From Microbacterium salsuginis (lineage in GTDB: Bacteria > Actinomycetota > Actinomycetes > Actinomycetales > Microbacteriaceae), in NCBI RefSeq assembly GCF_012524205.1, contig NZ_JABACI010000003.1:186001-250000 (forward strand): a stretch of 64,000 bases of DNA, given 5' to 3'. Numbering within the stretch: the first letter of the stretch is position 1; every line of letters begins with the position of its first letter. Positions 1-8,300 of the stretch are shown here, in pieces. A model generated the notes under the pieces. It was not told the origin of the DNA. It saw only the letters and a list, made by a program, of their open reading frames with translations, and ran no database searches. Position numbers and translations under genes: made by a program.

Positions 1-265
1 CCGCCTGCACCTGCGTCTCGGCGAGCTCGCGCACCGCCGCGTCGGGGTGCGCCTCACTGAGCACGTACGCCTCGCTGAGCGCCTGCTGCAGCGCGATCTC
101 GGCATCGTTCCAGAGGGCCAGCCGCTCCCGTGCCGAGATCACCGACCCGGACTTCAACCGCGCATCGACCTCGTGGACGCGCGCGATCCGCTCGGCAGGG
201 CGCTCAGTGGCGAAGGCGGCCCACCCGGCCGCATCCGTGGGGAAGGAGAGGGGCTCGATGCTCAC
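1..265 (-). CDS. M3-family metallopeptidase-like protein (N-terminal fragment)
   Basis: Open frame read leftwards from GTG at 265 and cut by the window edge; only about 88 N-terminal residues are visible. It begins VSIEPLSFPTDAAGWAAF and continues with a helical region containing ERLALWNDAEIALQQ and LSEAHPDAAVRELAE. This helical pattern resembles the N-terminus of thimet-oligopeptidase-type (M3) zinc peptidases, which degrade short peptides in the cytoplasm. The HExxH zinc motif would lie outside the window, so the assignment rests on N-terminal resemblance only. It is co-directional with the gene ending at 331. Confidence 0.45.
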   Translation of the reverse strand, partial: MSIEPLSFPTDAAGWAAFATERPAERIARVHEVDARLKSGSVISARERLALWNDAEIALQQALSEAYVLSEAHPDAAVRELAETQVQA

Positions 266-330
266 GGGTCGAGCCTAGAGCCCCCGATCCGGCGGATGGA
301 CGGATGCCGCGGACCGGGGAATCCGTTCCG

Positions 331-918
331 TCAGCGCAGCGCGCCGACGCTGGCCAGCGCCATGCGGATCAGCGTGCCGCGGCCGCCTTCCATCTCGGCC
401 GAGAGCGCGTCGGATGCCGCTTCGTCGGGCGACATCCACGTCACCTCGAGCGCGTCCTGACGCGGCTCGCAGGTGCCCGTGACGGGCACGACGAACGCGA
501 GCGAGACGGCGTGCTGGCGATCGTCGTGGAACGCGCTGACACCGGGCATGGGGAAGTACTCCGCGACCGTGAACGGGGTCGGCTGCGTGGGCAGCAGCGG
601 AAAGGCCATCGGTCCGAGGTCGTTCTCGAGATGCCGGAACAGCGCGTCGCGCACCGTCTCGGCGTAGCGCACGCGCCCCGACACGATCGTGCGGGTGATC
701 TCGCCGAGCGGCGTCGCCCGCAGCAGGATGCCCACCTCGATGACCTGCCCCATGCCGTCGGTGCGGACGGGGACCGCCTCGACGTAGAGCATGGGAAGGC
801 GCCGGCGGGCCTCCTCGAGCTCGATGTCGCTCAGCCACGCCGGGTTCGAGACGTTGCCCGACGGCGGGCCGAACGGCTCGTCACCGGAGGGTTCGGGGTC
901 GGGAGTTCTGACGGACAT
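331..918 (-). CDS. NUDIX-hydrolase-family protein (DUF4916-like)
   Basis: 195 residues from ATG at 918, starting MSVRTPDPEPSGDEPFG. An in-frame upstream start at 969 would add 17 low-complexity residues and is less likely. After a proline-rich first 25 residues, the core PAWLSDIELEEARRRLPMLY, then the VGILLRATP strand and the GRVRYAETVRDALFRHLE helix, matches my memory of the actinobacterial DUF4916 group, annotated as NUDIX-like. A canonical GX5EX7REUXEEXGU box is not visible; LFRHLENDLGP occupies that place, so hydrolase activity is doubtful. No signal peptide or membrane segment is visible. It is divergent from the membrane protein at 1016. Confidence 0.7.
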   Translation of the reverse strand: MSVRTPDPEPSGDEPFGPPSGNVSNPAWLSDIELEEARRRLPMLYVEAVPVRTDGMGQVIEVGILLRATPLGEITRTIVSGRVRYAETVRDALFRHLENDLGPMAFPLLPTQPTPFTVAEYFPMPGVSAFHDDRQHAVSLAFVVPVTGTCEPRQDALEVTWMSPDEAASDALSAEMEGGRGTLIRMALASVGALR

Positions 919-1015
919 GACTCCTGTATACCCTCCTCGCCCCGACGCACCACCGATTCCCGCGTGCAAACCGGCGCCGATCGGTACGCTGACCCACAGA
1001 TCTCAGAGGAGCGCC

Positions 1016-1639
1016 ATGTCGGAGTATCCCCCGCAGACGCGGCTCAGCCGCATCCAGGACATCGTCGGCGTCTTCGTGCTGTCGATCACGGCGGTGCTCA
1101 CCGCGTGGTGCGGCTTCGAGTCGTCGAAGTGGGGCGGCGAGATGTCCATCTCCTTCAGTCAGGCATCGTCGGCACGGATCCAGGCGGCGAGCGCGGAAGG
1201 AGAGGCGCGAGCGGCGCAGCAGTTCGACCTCACGGTCTACGCGCAGTGGGTGCTCGCGACGGCGGACGGCGACACCGAGCTCGCTCAGTACGTCCAGGAC
1301 CGCTTCAGCCCGCATCTCACGACCGCCTTCGACGCGTGGCAGGCCGACGGGATGCACGACAACGGCCCGTTCGTGCGCGAAGAGTATTTGCCGCCCGGCG
1401 AGGTCGAGGCCGCCGAGCTCAACGACCGCGCCGACGCGAAGTTCGCGGAGGCGCTCGAGAGCAACCAGCGCGGCGACAACTATTCGCTGCTGACGGTGCT
1501 GTTCGCGCTCGTCTTGTTCCTGACGGCGATGTCGCAGCGCGACATCAGGACGTGGATCGGCCGCGTGCTGCTCGGGCTCGCGCTCGTGGTCATGGTCGTG
1601 GCGATCGGCATCCTCCTCACCTTCCCGATCAAGATCTGA
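1016..1639 (+). CDS. membrane protein with three predicted TM segments, function unknown
   Basis: 207 residues. ATG at 1016 is preceded by AGAGGAG at a good distance, so it is preferred to upstream in-frame starts. One hydrophobic segment lies at residues about 15-33 (IVGVFVLSITAVLTAW). A polar, mostly helical middle of about 110 residues follows (SSARIQAASAEGEARAAQQF). Two C-terminal membrane segments follow at about 147-165 and 172-200. The protein ends in LLTFPIKI. I do not recognise a named family with confidence; the layout is somewhat like DUF4337 proteins. The stop is 36 bases upstream of the next gene, so the two may be cotranscribed. Confidence 0.75.
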   Translation: MSEYPPQTRLSRIQDIVGVFVLSITAVLTAWCGFESSKWGGEMSISFSQASSARIQAASAEGEARAAQQFDLTVYAQWVLATADGDTELAQYVQDRFSPHLTTAFDAWQADGMHDNGPFVREEYLPPGEVEAAELNDRADAKFAEALESNQRGDNYSLLTVLFALVLFLTAMSQRDIRTWIGRVLLGLALVVMVVAIGILLTFPIKI

Positions 1640-1675
1640 CCCCCTCGCGCTCGTCGGGCGGGGCAGGATGGAGTG

Positions 1676-2368
1676 GTGAGTTCCCACCAGCCCCTGGATT
1701 CCGACACCGTCCTGTGGTCGGCCGACGCCGGGGACCGCGCCGGCAGGCCCCTCCTGGTGCTGCTCCACGGCTACGGCTCCGACGAGCGAGACCTCTTCGG
1801 CCTGGTGCCGCACCTGCCGGAGGAGTTCGTCATCGCCGCGGTGCGGGCGCCGCTCGCGCCGCCGTTCCCGACGCCCGGCTACTCGTGGTACGCGATCGAC
1901 GGGCTCGAGAGCCGCGACCCCGTCCACGTGACGGCGTCGGCGCACCGGCTGCTGGCATGGACGGATGCCGTGGCCGGCCGCCTCGGCGAAGGCCCGGGGG
2001 CGACACATCCGGCCGTCGGCCTCCTCGGATTCTCGCAGGGCGGTGCGGTGTCGCTGCAGGCGATGCGCCTGGACCCGCACCGGTTCGCGTTCGCCGTCAA
2101 CCTCTCGGGCTACGCGACGCCCGGAGCCCTGCCGCGGGACGCCGAGCTGGCCGAGGTGCGGCCGCCGGTGTTCTGGGGCCGCGGCACCCACGACGACGTG
2201 ATCCCTCCCTTCCTGGTGGAGCACACCACCGAGTGGCTTCCACGCCACGTCGAGCTGAGCGGTCGCGTGTATCCGGGGCTCACGCACAGCGTGTCGGAGC
2301 AGGAGCTCGCCGACGTGCGGGTGTTCCTCGAGAAGCGGCTGGCCGACGTCGGATCCGCAGCCGATTGA
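1676..2368 (+). CDS. phospholipase/carboxylesterase-type alpha/beta hydrolase
   Basis: About 230 residues. GTG at 1676 follows AGGATGG at a suitable distance; GTG at 1673 is an equally in-frame alternative. The protein shows the small carboxylesterase/lysophospholipase pattern: LLVLLHGYGSDERDLF near the N-terminus (HGxG oxyanion region), the nucleophile elbow GLLGFSQGGAVSLQ (Ser in GFSQGG), an aspartate in GRGTHDDVIPP and a histidine in YPGLTHSVSEQE. It is cytoplasmic, with no signal peptide, and probably hydrolyses short-chain or acyl esters; the substrate is unknown. Confidence 0.85.
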   Translation: MSSHQPLDSDTVLWSADAGDRAGRPLLVLLHGYGSDERDLFGLVPHLPEEFVIAAVRAPLAPPFPTPGYSWYAIDGLESRDPVHVTASAHRLLAWTDAVAGRLGEGPGATHPAVGLLGFSQGGAVSLQAMRLDPHRFAFAVNLSGYATPGALPRDAELAEVRPPVFWGRGTHDDVIPPFLVEHTTEWLPRHVELSGRVYPGLTHSVSEQELADVRVFLEKRLADVGSAAD

Positions 2369-2442
2369 GCGAACGTGGAGACATCGGCCGACGGCATCCG
2401 CTATGGTGTCTCTCGGCTTTGTTCCCGACGTGAGGAAATCCG

Positions 2443-2472
2443 TTGAAGCTCATCGACGCGACCGCGCTGTAA
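2443..2472 (+). CDS. putative leader peptide MKLIDATAL upstream of the ABC-F gene
   Basis: A nine-codon frame (TTG start, TAA stop) reads MKLIDATAL. It is preceded by GAGGA six bases before the TTG, a good ribosome-binding site for such a short frame. It ends 152 bases before the ABC-F start. Its last two sense codons, GCG CTG, are complementary to CAGCGC at 2500-2505, which is itself part of a downstream hairpin. This is the arrangement expected of a translated attenuator that senses ribosome stalling, as known for several antibiotic-resistance genes. Translation is inferred from sequence only. Confidence 0.45.
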   Translation: MKLIDATAL

Positions 2473-2497
2473 TCGCGCTGCTCCGTCGACTCTCGAC

Positions 2498-2619
2498 GTC
2501 AGCGCATCCGATTCCGCGCTGACCGTCGATCTGCCGCCTTCCTGTGGCCCCGCGCTTTCGAGCGCCGGAGCATCCGGGCACCCGCGGCCTCGGTGTCAGC
2601 GCATGACTGACACAGGAGG
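2498..2619 (+). promoter_or_regulatory. attenuator-like RNA region with competing hairpins before the ABC-F gene
   Basis: GTCAGCGC (2498-2505) pairs perfectly with GCGCTGAC (2516-2523). The same GTCAGCGCAT word recurs at 2595-2604 and could pair with 2516-2523 instead. The second copy also takes part in a perfect 7-bp hairpin, GTGTCAG (2593-2599) with CTGACAC (2607-2613), directly before the Shine-Dalgarno AGGAGG at 2614-2619. A third small hairpin, GCGCT-TTCG-AGCGC, lies at 2552-2565. Mutually exclusive pairings beside a leader peptide suggest ribosome-mediated control of translation or termination. Seen in sequence; function inferred. Confidence 0.45.
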
Positions 2620-2624
2620 CCCAC

Positions 2625-4325
2625 ATGCCTGCACACACCTTGACCCCTGCCATCCTTCTCGACCGGGTCACGTTCTCGTGGCCCGACGGCACCACCGCAC
2701 TGTCCGACGTCTCGGGCTCCTTCGGCACCGGCCGCACCGGCCTGGTCGGCCGCAACGGCTCCGGCAAGTCGACGCTGCTGCGCCTGATCGCCGGCGAGCT
2801 CTCGCCGACGGCGGGGAGCATCGTCACGACGGCGGATGCCTCGTACCTGCCGCAGCGGCTGACGCTCGACGTCACGCGACCCGTGGCCGACCTGCTCGGC
2901 GTCGGTGCGACGCTTCGCGCCTTGCGCGCCATCGAGTCCGGCGACGCCGACCCGCGTCACTTCGACGCGGTCGGCAGCGACTGGGACATCGAGGCCCGGT
3001 CGCACGCAGCCCTGGCCGAAGCGGGGCTGGCGCCCGACATGCTCGACCGCAGCGTCGGCCAGCTGTCAGGGGGCGAAGCGGTGCTCACGGCGATCGCCGG
3101 CATCCGGCTGTGCAGCGCGGATCAGCAGAGTGCTCCCATCACGCTGCTCGACGAGCCGACCAACAACCTCGACCGCGAAGCGCGGGCGCGACTGTACGAC
3201 ATGGTGCGCTCGTGGCGCGGGGCTCTCGTCGTGGTGAGCCACGACATCGCCCTGCTCGAACTCATGGACGACACCGCCGAGCTCTACGACAACGAGCTCT
3301 CGGTGTTCGGCGGCCCCTACTCGGAGTGGCAGGCGTGGCTGCAGGCCGAGCAGGATGCGGCCCGCCAGGCCGAGACCACGGCCGCGGCGGCGCTGCGCCG
3401 CGAGAAGCGCGAGCGCATCGAGGCCGAGACCACGCTGTCGCGCCGAGCAGCGATGGGCCGCAAGGCGCAACTCGAGAAGCGCGTGCCGAAGATCATCGCG
3501 GGCGGGCGCAAGATGGCGGCCCAGGTGTCGGCCGGCAAGCTCCGAGGGGAGAAGGCCGACCGCGAGGCGAATGCCCGCGCCGCACTGGACGCCGCCGAGA
3601 GGCGGGTGCGCGATGACAACAAGGTCAAGATCGACCTGCCCGACCCCGGCGTGCCCGCGGGTCGCCGGATCGCCACGCTCGGCGACGGCGAGCGGTCGTG
3701 GACCATCCAGGGTCCGGAGCGCGTGGCTCTCATCGGGCCCAACGGCGCCGGCAAGACCACGCTGCTGGAGCGGCTGGTCTATTCATCGCTCGGCGGAGTC
3801 CGGAATTCAGTCCCGGCGCCGGCGGACGGCGGAGTGAACCCCGGAATCACGGGGGACGTTGGCGAGTTCGGTTCGCGCAGACTGAATTGCGAACGGGCGG
3901 AGGCTCACACCGACCGTGTCGGGTACCTGCCGCAACGTGTGGACGGCCTCGACGAGTCCGCCTCGGTGCTCGAGAACATCGCCGCCGCCGCGCCGGGCGT
4001 GGGCACCGTCGAGCTGCGCAACCGGCTCGCGCGATTCCTCATCCGAGGGGCCGCCGTCGACAGGCCCGTGTCGACGCTGTCGGGCGGCGAGCGCTTCCGG
4101 GTGGCACTCGCTCGGCTGCTCCTGGCCGACCCGCCACCGCAGCTGCTGGTCTTCGACGAGCCGACGAACAACCTCGACCTCGACACGGTCGCGCAGCTCG
4201 TCGACGCTCTCGCGGCCTATCGGGGCGCGGTGCTCGTCGTCAGCCACGACGACGCGTTCCTGGAGCGCATCGGCGTCGACCTGGTGCTCGAGCTCGACCG
4301 GGAGGGCACGTTGACCGAGCGATGA
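2625..4325 (+). CDS. ABC-F family ATPase, possible ribosome-protection factor
   Basis: 566 residues, no membrane segments, two nucleotide-binding domains. The first has Walker A GRNGSGKST at 42-50, an LSGGE signature near 146 and Walker B LLDEPTNNLD. A long charged linker (residues about 240-340) joins it to the second domain, with Walker A GPNGAGKTT, LSGGE and VFDEPTNNLD. ABC-F proteins act on the ribosome and many give resistance to ribosome-targeting antibiotics; the attenuator-like leader upstream fits such a role. Odd: between Walker A of domain 2 and AHTDRVGYLPQR there is a stretch of about 41 residues, longer than I recall for relatives, encoded by a palindrome-bounded segment (3804-3888). 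ATG at 2625 follows AGGAGG. Confidence 0.9.
   Translation: MPAHTLTPAILLDRVTFSWPDGTTALSDVSGSFGTGRTGLVGRNGSGKSTLLRLIAGELSPTAGSIVTTADASYLPQRLTLDVTRPVADLLGVGATLRALRAIESGDADPRHFDAVGSDWDIEARSHAALAEAGLAPDMLDRSVGQLSGGEAVLTAIAGIRLCSADQQSAPITLLDEPTNNLDREARARLYDMVRSWRGALVVVSHDIALLELMDDTAELYDNELSVFGGPYSEWQAWLQAEQDAARQAETTAAAALRREKRERIEAETTLSRRAAMGRKAQLEKRVPKIIAGGRKMAAQVSAGKLRGEKADREANARAALDAAERRVRDDNKVKIDLPDPGVPAGRRIATLGDGERSWTIQGPERVALIGPNGAGKTTLLERLVYSSLGGVRNSVPAPADGGVNPGITGDVGEFGSRRLNCERAEAHTDRVGYLPQRVDGLDESASVLENIAAAAPGVGTVELRNRLARFLIRGAAVDRPVSTLSGGERFRVALARLLLADPPPQLLVFDEPTNNLDLDTVAQLVDALAAYRGAVLVVSHDDAFLERIGVDLVLELDREGTLTER
3804..3888. repeat. 85-nt inverted-repeat-bounded segment inside the ABC-F gene
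   Basis: AATTCAGTC at 3804-3812 and GACTGAATT at 3880-3888 form a perfect 9-bp inverted repeat bounding 85 nt. Inside are further complementary words, for example GTGA...TCAC near 3832-3850. The segment has AT-rich ends unlike the surrounding coding DNA and encodes low-complexity residues of the unusual insertion in the second ATPase domain. Its length and nested layout match the intergenic palindromes at 24881-25266 and 55124-55207, so it may be an in-frame insertion of the same kind of element. That link is inference. Confidence 0.4.
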
Positions 4326-4377
4326 CCGCGGGCCGCGGCATGGCCTGCGCTGCCTGAGGCTCCGCTCGACGCACCTG

Positions 4378-4438
4378 GGCCCACGCGGCCGGAGGCTCCG
4401 CTCGACGCGCCAGCGGCGAGTGGAGGGGCCGTGGGGAC
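4378..4438. repeat. dispersed 61-nt repeat, copy A
   Basis: This intergenic stretch, starting GGCCCACGCGGCCGGAG, aligns without gaps to 38133-38193, with most positions identical (roughly 13 differences by eye). Copy B lies inside the 3' end of the alarmone synthetase gene. The word GAGGCTCCGCTCGACGC also repeats locally at 4356-4372 and 4392-4408. The rest of the gap 4326-4557 shows nothing else apart from the ribosome-binding site of the next gene. Confidence 0.5.
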
Positions 4439-4557
4439 GCCGCGCGGCGGCCGTGGGGACCGTCGGGCCACCCGTGCCTCTCGGATGCCGCTGCCCCCGC
4501 GCGGTCTCGGGGGCCTTCCCCCGTGCGCCCGAGGCCGCCGGGCGGGAGGATGGATGC

Positions 4558-4740
4558 ATGAACCAACTCGTACGGCCCCAGCGGGGCAGGTGGATCGCGG
4601 GCGTATGCCTGGCGGTCGCCAACAGATTCGGCTGGAGCGTCGCGCTCGTCCGCATCCTCGCGATCGTCGCGGTGGTGTTCTTCGGGCTGTCGCTGTGGGC
4701 CTACATCCTGCTGTGGATCGTGGTCCCGCCCGAGCGCTGA
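4558..4740 (+). CDS. PspC-domain membrane protein
   Basis: 60 residues. GGGAGGA (4544-4550) is a clear Shine-Dalgarno before ATG 4558. The sequence has RPQRGRWIAGVCLAVANRFGW followed by hydrophobic segments (VALVRILAIVAVVFF and LWAYILLWIVVPPE), the signature of the PspC domain: a basic cytoplasmic start, GVCxGxAxxxGW-like turn, then a membrane helical hairpin. Stand-alone PspC proteins are common in actinobacteria and are linked to envelope stress; the partner here is unknown. Confidence 0.85.
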   Translation: MNQLVRPQRGRWIAGVCLAVANRFGWSVALVRILAIVAVVFFGLSLWAYILLWIVVPPER

Positions 4741-4756
4741 GCGCGGTCGGACGCGG

Positions 4757-5245
4757 TCACGGGTTCTTGGGCTCCTTGGTCTTGCCCGGTGCACTTCCGC
4801 TTCGACCCGGGGCGTCGGGCTCAACGGCCGCCGGCGGCGACTGGATCTGACTCGGCGCGGGGGCGGGCTCGATGACGGGCTCGCTCGCGCCCGGCTCGAC
4901 GCGACCGTCGTCGGGCGCGGCATCCGTCGTCTCCTCGCCCGCATCCACGGTCGGGGGCGGGGAGCGCGTCAGGGTGGGAGCGGGACTCGGCGTCGATCGC
5001 ATCTCGGTTGCCGGCGCGGCGGGGAGCGGGGACGGCGACTGCTGGGCCGCCGCGAAGATCGTCGTCACGACGACGACGAGCGACAGGCCGAGCGCACCGA
5101 CGAGGGCTCCGAGCGCGAACGTCTGCACGCGGCGCGAGCGCATACGGATGAGGACTGCGTCGAAAGGGGCGGCGAGGCGGGCAGGCCCGGCGGTATCGGT
5201 GAGCGGCGTCGGCGTCTCCGACCCGCTCGAGGACATCGGCTCCAT
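4757..5245 (-). CDS. single-pass membrane protein with proline/serine-rich extracellular tail
   Basis: 162 residues from ATG at 5245, preceded by GAGGAG. The start MEPMSSSGSETPTPLTD is cytoplasmic. A basic patch (MRSRRVQ) precedes one membrane helix (FALGALVGALGLSLVVVVTTIF, about residues 40-61). The remaining hundred residues are rich in proline, serine, alanine and acidic residues, typical of an exported disordered or wall-spanning tail. No catalytic domain is visible. It is divergent from the helicase gene at 5357, with only 111 bases between. Function unknown. Confidence 0.75.
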   Translation of the reverse strand: MEPMSSSGSETPTPLTDTAGPARLAAPFDAVLIRMRSRRVQTFALGALVGALGLSLVVVVTTIFAAAQQSPSPLPAAPATEMRSTPSPAPTLTRSPPPTVDAGEETTDAAPDDGRVEPGASEPVIEPAPAPSQIQSPPAAVEPDAPGRSGSAPGKTKEPKNP

Positions 5246-5356
5246 GACGCTCCTCGGGGGCGACCGTGTGCGGGGGGACACACGCGAGGCGAGTTTACGG
5301 GACGGGCTTCCCGCAGTCTCTGGCCCCATGTCGGAGATCGCGACGAAGATGGAGGG

Positions 5357-8300
5357 GTGAGCGACGTCCTCGAGCGGTTCGGTCCTGCCACGCAGGACTG
5401 GTTCCGCGGCGCCTTCGCCGCTCCGACGAGCGCGCAGATCGGCGCGTGGGAGGCGATCTCGGCCGGCAAGCACGCGCTCGTGGTCGCCCCGACCGGGTCG
5501 GGCAAGACCCTGTCGGCGTTCCTGTGGGCGATCGACCGCGTCTTCCACGAGAAGGCGGTGGCGCCGGCTGCGTCTCCGAGAAGCCGGGCTCGCGGCGCGA
5601 CGCCGCCCTCGGCGACCCGGATCCTCTACATCTCGCCGCTCAAAGCCCTCGGCGTCGACGTCGAGCGCAACCTGCGCTCGCCCCTGGTGGGCATCGGCCA
5701 GTCCGCCCGGCGCCTCGGCGTGACGGTGCCCGAGGTGACCGTCGGCGTCCGGTCCGGCGACACCACCTCGAGCGACCGCCGCAAGCTGGTCACAGCACCG
5801 CCCGACATCCTCATCACGACGCCGGAGTCGCTGTACCTCATGCTGACGAGCCAGGCCGGCGAGACCCTGCGCGATGTGCACACGGTGATCGTCGACGAGG
5901 TCCACGCCGTCGCAGCCACCAAGCGCGGGGCGCACCTCGCGGTCAGCCTCGAGCGGCTGGACGCACTCCGGCGCTCGTTCTCGCCCGAGGCGGCGCCCGC
6001 GCAGCGCATCGGCCTGTCGGCGACGGTGCGCCCCATCGACGAGGTGGCGCGGTTCCTCGGCGGGGCGGAGCCGGTCGAGATCGTGGCGCCGCGGGCGAGC
6101 AAGGCGTTCGACATGAAGGTCGTCGTGCCGATCGACGACATGCTGAACCCGCCGCCCCCGCCCAGCGCGTGGACGAGCGCGGACGGCGACGCGGATGCCT
6201 CGGCCGAGGCCGTCGACGAGGACTGGTTCGCCGACGGCTCCGGGGGCCCACGCGCGAGCGGTGCGGGTGAGACCGAGATGACCGGGTCGGTGTGGCCGCA
6301 CGTCGAAGAGGCCATCGTCGACCGCATCCTGCAGCATCGATCGACCATCGTCTTCTGCAACTCGCGTCGACTCGCCGAGCGGCTCACCGGCCGGCTGAAC
6401 GAGATCTACTCCGAGCGCCTCGGCCTGGATCTGCCCGACGCCACTGTGCCCGCGGCCATGATGGCCCAGGCCGGTGCGACGGCGGGTGCAGAACCGGTGC
6501 TGGCCAAAGCGCACCACGGCTCGGTCTCGAAGGAGCAGCGCTCCCAGGTGGAGGAAGAGCTCAAATCGGGCATCCTGCGGTGCGTGGTCGCGACGTCGAG
6601 CCTCGAGCTCGGCATCGACATGGGTGCGGTCGATCTCGTGATCCAGGTCGAGGCACCGCCGAGCGCCGCATCGGGCCTGCAGCGCATCGGACGCGCCGGA
6701 CACCAGGTCGGCGAGGTCAGCCGGGCCGCGCTCTTCCCGAAGCACCGCGGCGATGTGCTGCACACCGCCATCGTCACCGAGCGCATGCTCGCCGGGCAGA
6801 TCGAGGCCATCGCGGTTCCCCAGAACCCGCTCGACATCCTCGCCCAGCACACCGTGGCCGCGGCCTCCATCGCTCCGGTCGACGTCGAGGACTGGTACGA
6901 CACGCTCAAGCGCAGTGCGCCGTTCCGGTCGCTGCCGCGGTCGGCGTACGAGGCCACGCTCGACCTGCTCGCGGGCAGGTTCCCGTCGGACGAGTTCGCC
7001 GAGCTGCGCCCGCGGGTGGTGTGGGACCGCGACCTCGGTGTGCTCACGGGCCGCCCCGGGGCGCAGCGCATCGCCGTCACCAGCGGCGGGACCATCCCGG
7101 ACCGCGGCCTGTTCGGCGTCTTCGTGGCGGGCGAGTCGCAGAACGCCCGCGTCGGCGAGCTCGACGAAGAGATGGTCTACGAGTCGCGCGTGAACGACGT
7201 CTTCACACTCGGCACGACCAGCTGGCGCATCGTCGAGATCACGCACGATCGGGTCAACGTTCTGCCGGCTTTCGGGCAGCCCGGAAAGGTGCCGTTCTGG
7301 CACGGCGACGGGATCGGCAGGCCGGCAGAGCTCGGCGAGGCGCTCGGCAAGTTCTCGCGTGAGGTGTCCACGGCGGCACCCGAGAAGGCCGAGTCTCGCC
7401 TGCGCGACGCGGGGCTCGACGACAATGCGCAGGGCAACCTGCTCGCCTACCTCGCGGAGCAGCGCGAGGCGACCGGCACGCTGCCGACCGACCGACAGCT
7501 CACCGTCGAACGCGGGCGCGACGAGGTCGGCGACTGGCGCGTGATTCTCCATTCCCCGTACGGCATGCAGGTGCATGCGCCGTGGGCGCTGGCCGTCAAC
7601 GCCCGCATCCGCGAACGGCTCGGCGTCGAGGGGTCGGCGGTCGCGAGCGATGACGGCATCATCGCGCGGATTCCGGATGCCACGGCCGAGCCGCCGGGCG
7701 CGGAGCTGTTCGTCTTCGACCCCGACGAGCTCGAGCAGATCGTCACGGAGGAGGTCGGCGGCTCCGCCCTCTTCGCGTCGCGGTTCCGTGAGTGCGCCGC
7801 CCGCGCGCTCCTCATGCCCCGGCGGAATCCCGGCAAACGCACGCCGCTGTGGCAGCAGCGGCAGCGATCGGCGCAGCTGCTCGAGGTCGCACGGCGCTAC
7901 CCCACCTTCCCGATCATCCTCGAGACCCTGCGCGAGGTGCTCCAGGACGTGTACGACGTGCCGTCGCTGCTGCGCATCGCCCGCAGCATCGGGGACCGTC
8001 GCATCCGGCTGGTCGAGACCGAGCCCGCGCAGCCGTCGCCGTTCGCGCGCGACCTGCTCTTCGGATATGTCGGCGCGTTCATGTACGAGGGGGACTCACC
8101 TCTCGCGGAGCGCCGGGCCGCTGCCCTCTCCGTCGACCCGGCGCTGCTGAGCGAGCTTCTCGGCAAGGTCGAGATGCGTGAACTGCTCGACCCCGCCGTC
8201 ATCGCGCAGTTCGAGCGCGAGGTCCAGCGCCTCGACCCCGAGCGCCGCGTCCGCGGCGTCGAGGGCGTCGCCGATCTGCTGCGACTCCTCGGCCCGCTCG

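Noticed and set aside
4757..7576. Long open frame antisense to the lhr gene
   Set aside because: Only its last part (4757-5245) has a start, ribosome-binding site and sensible protein; the rest is an antisense shadow of a high-GC gene.
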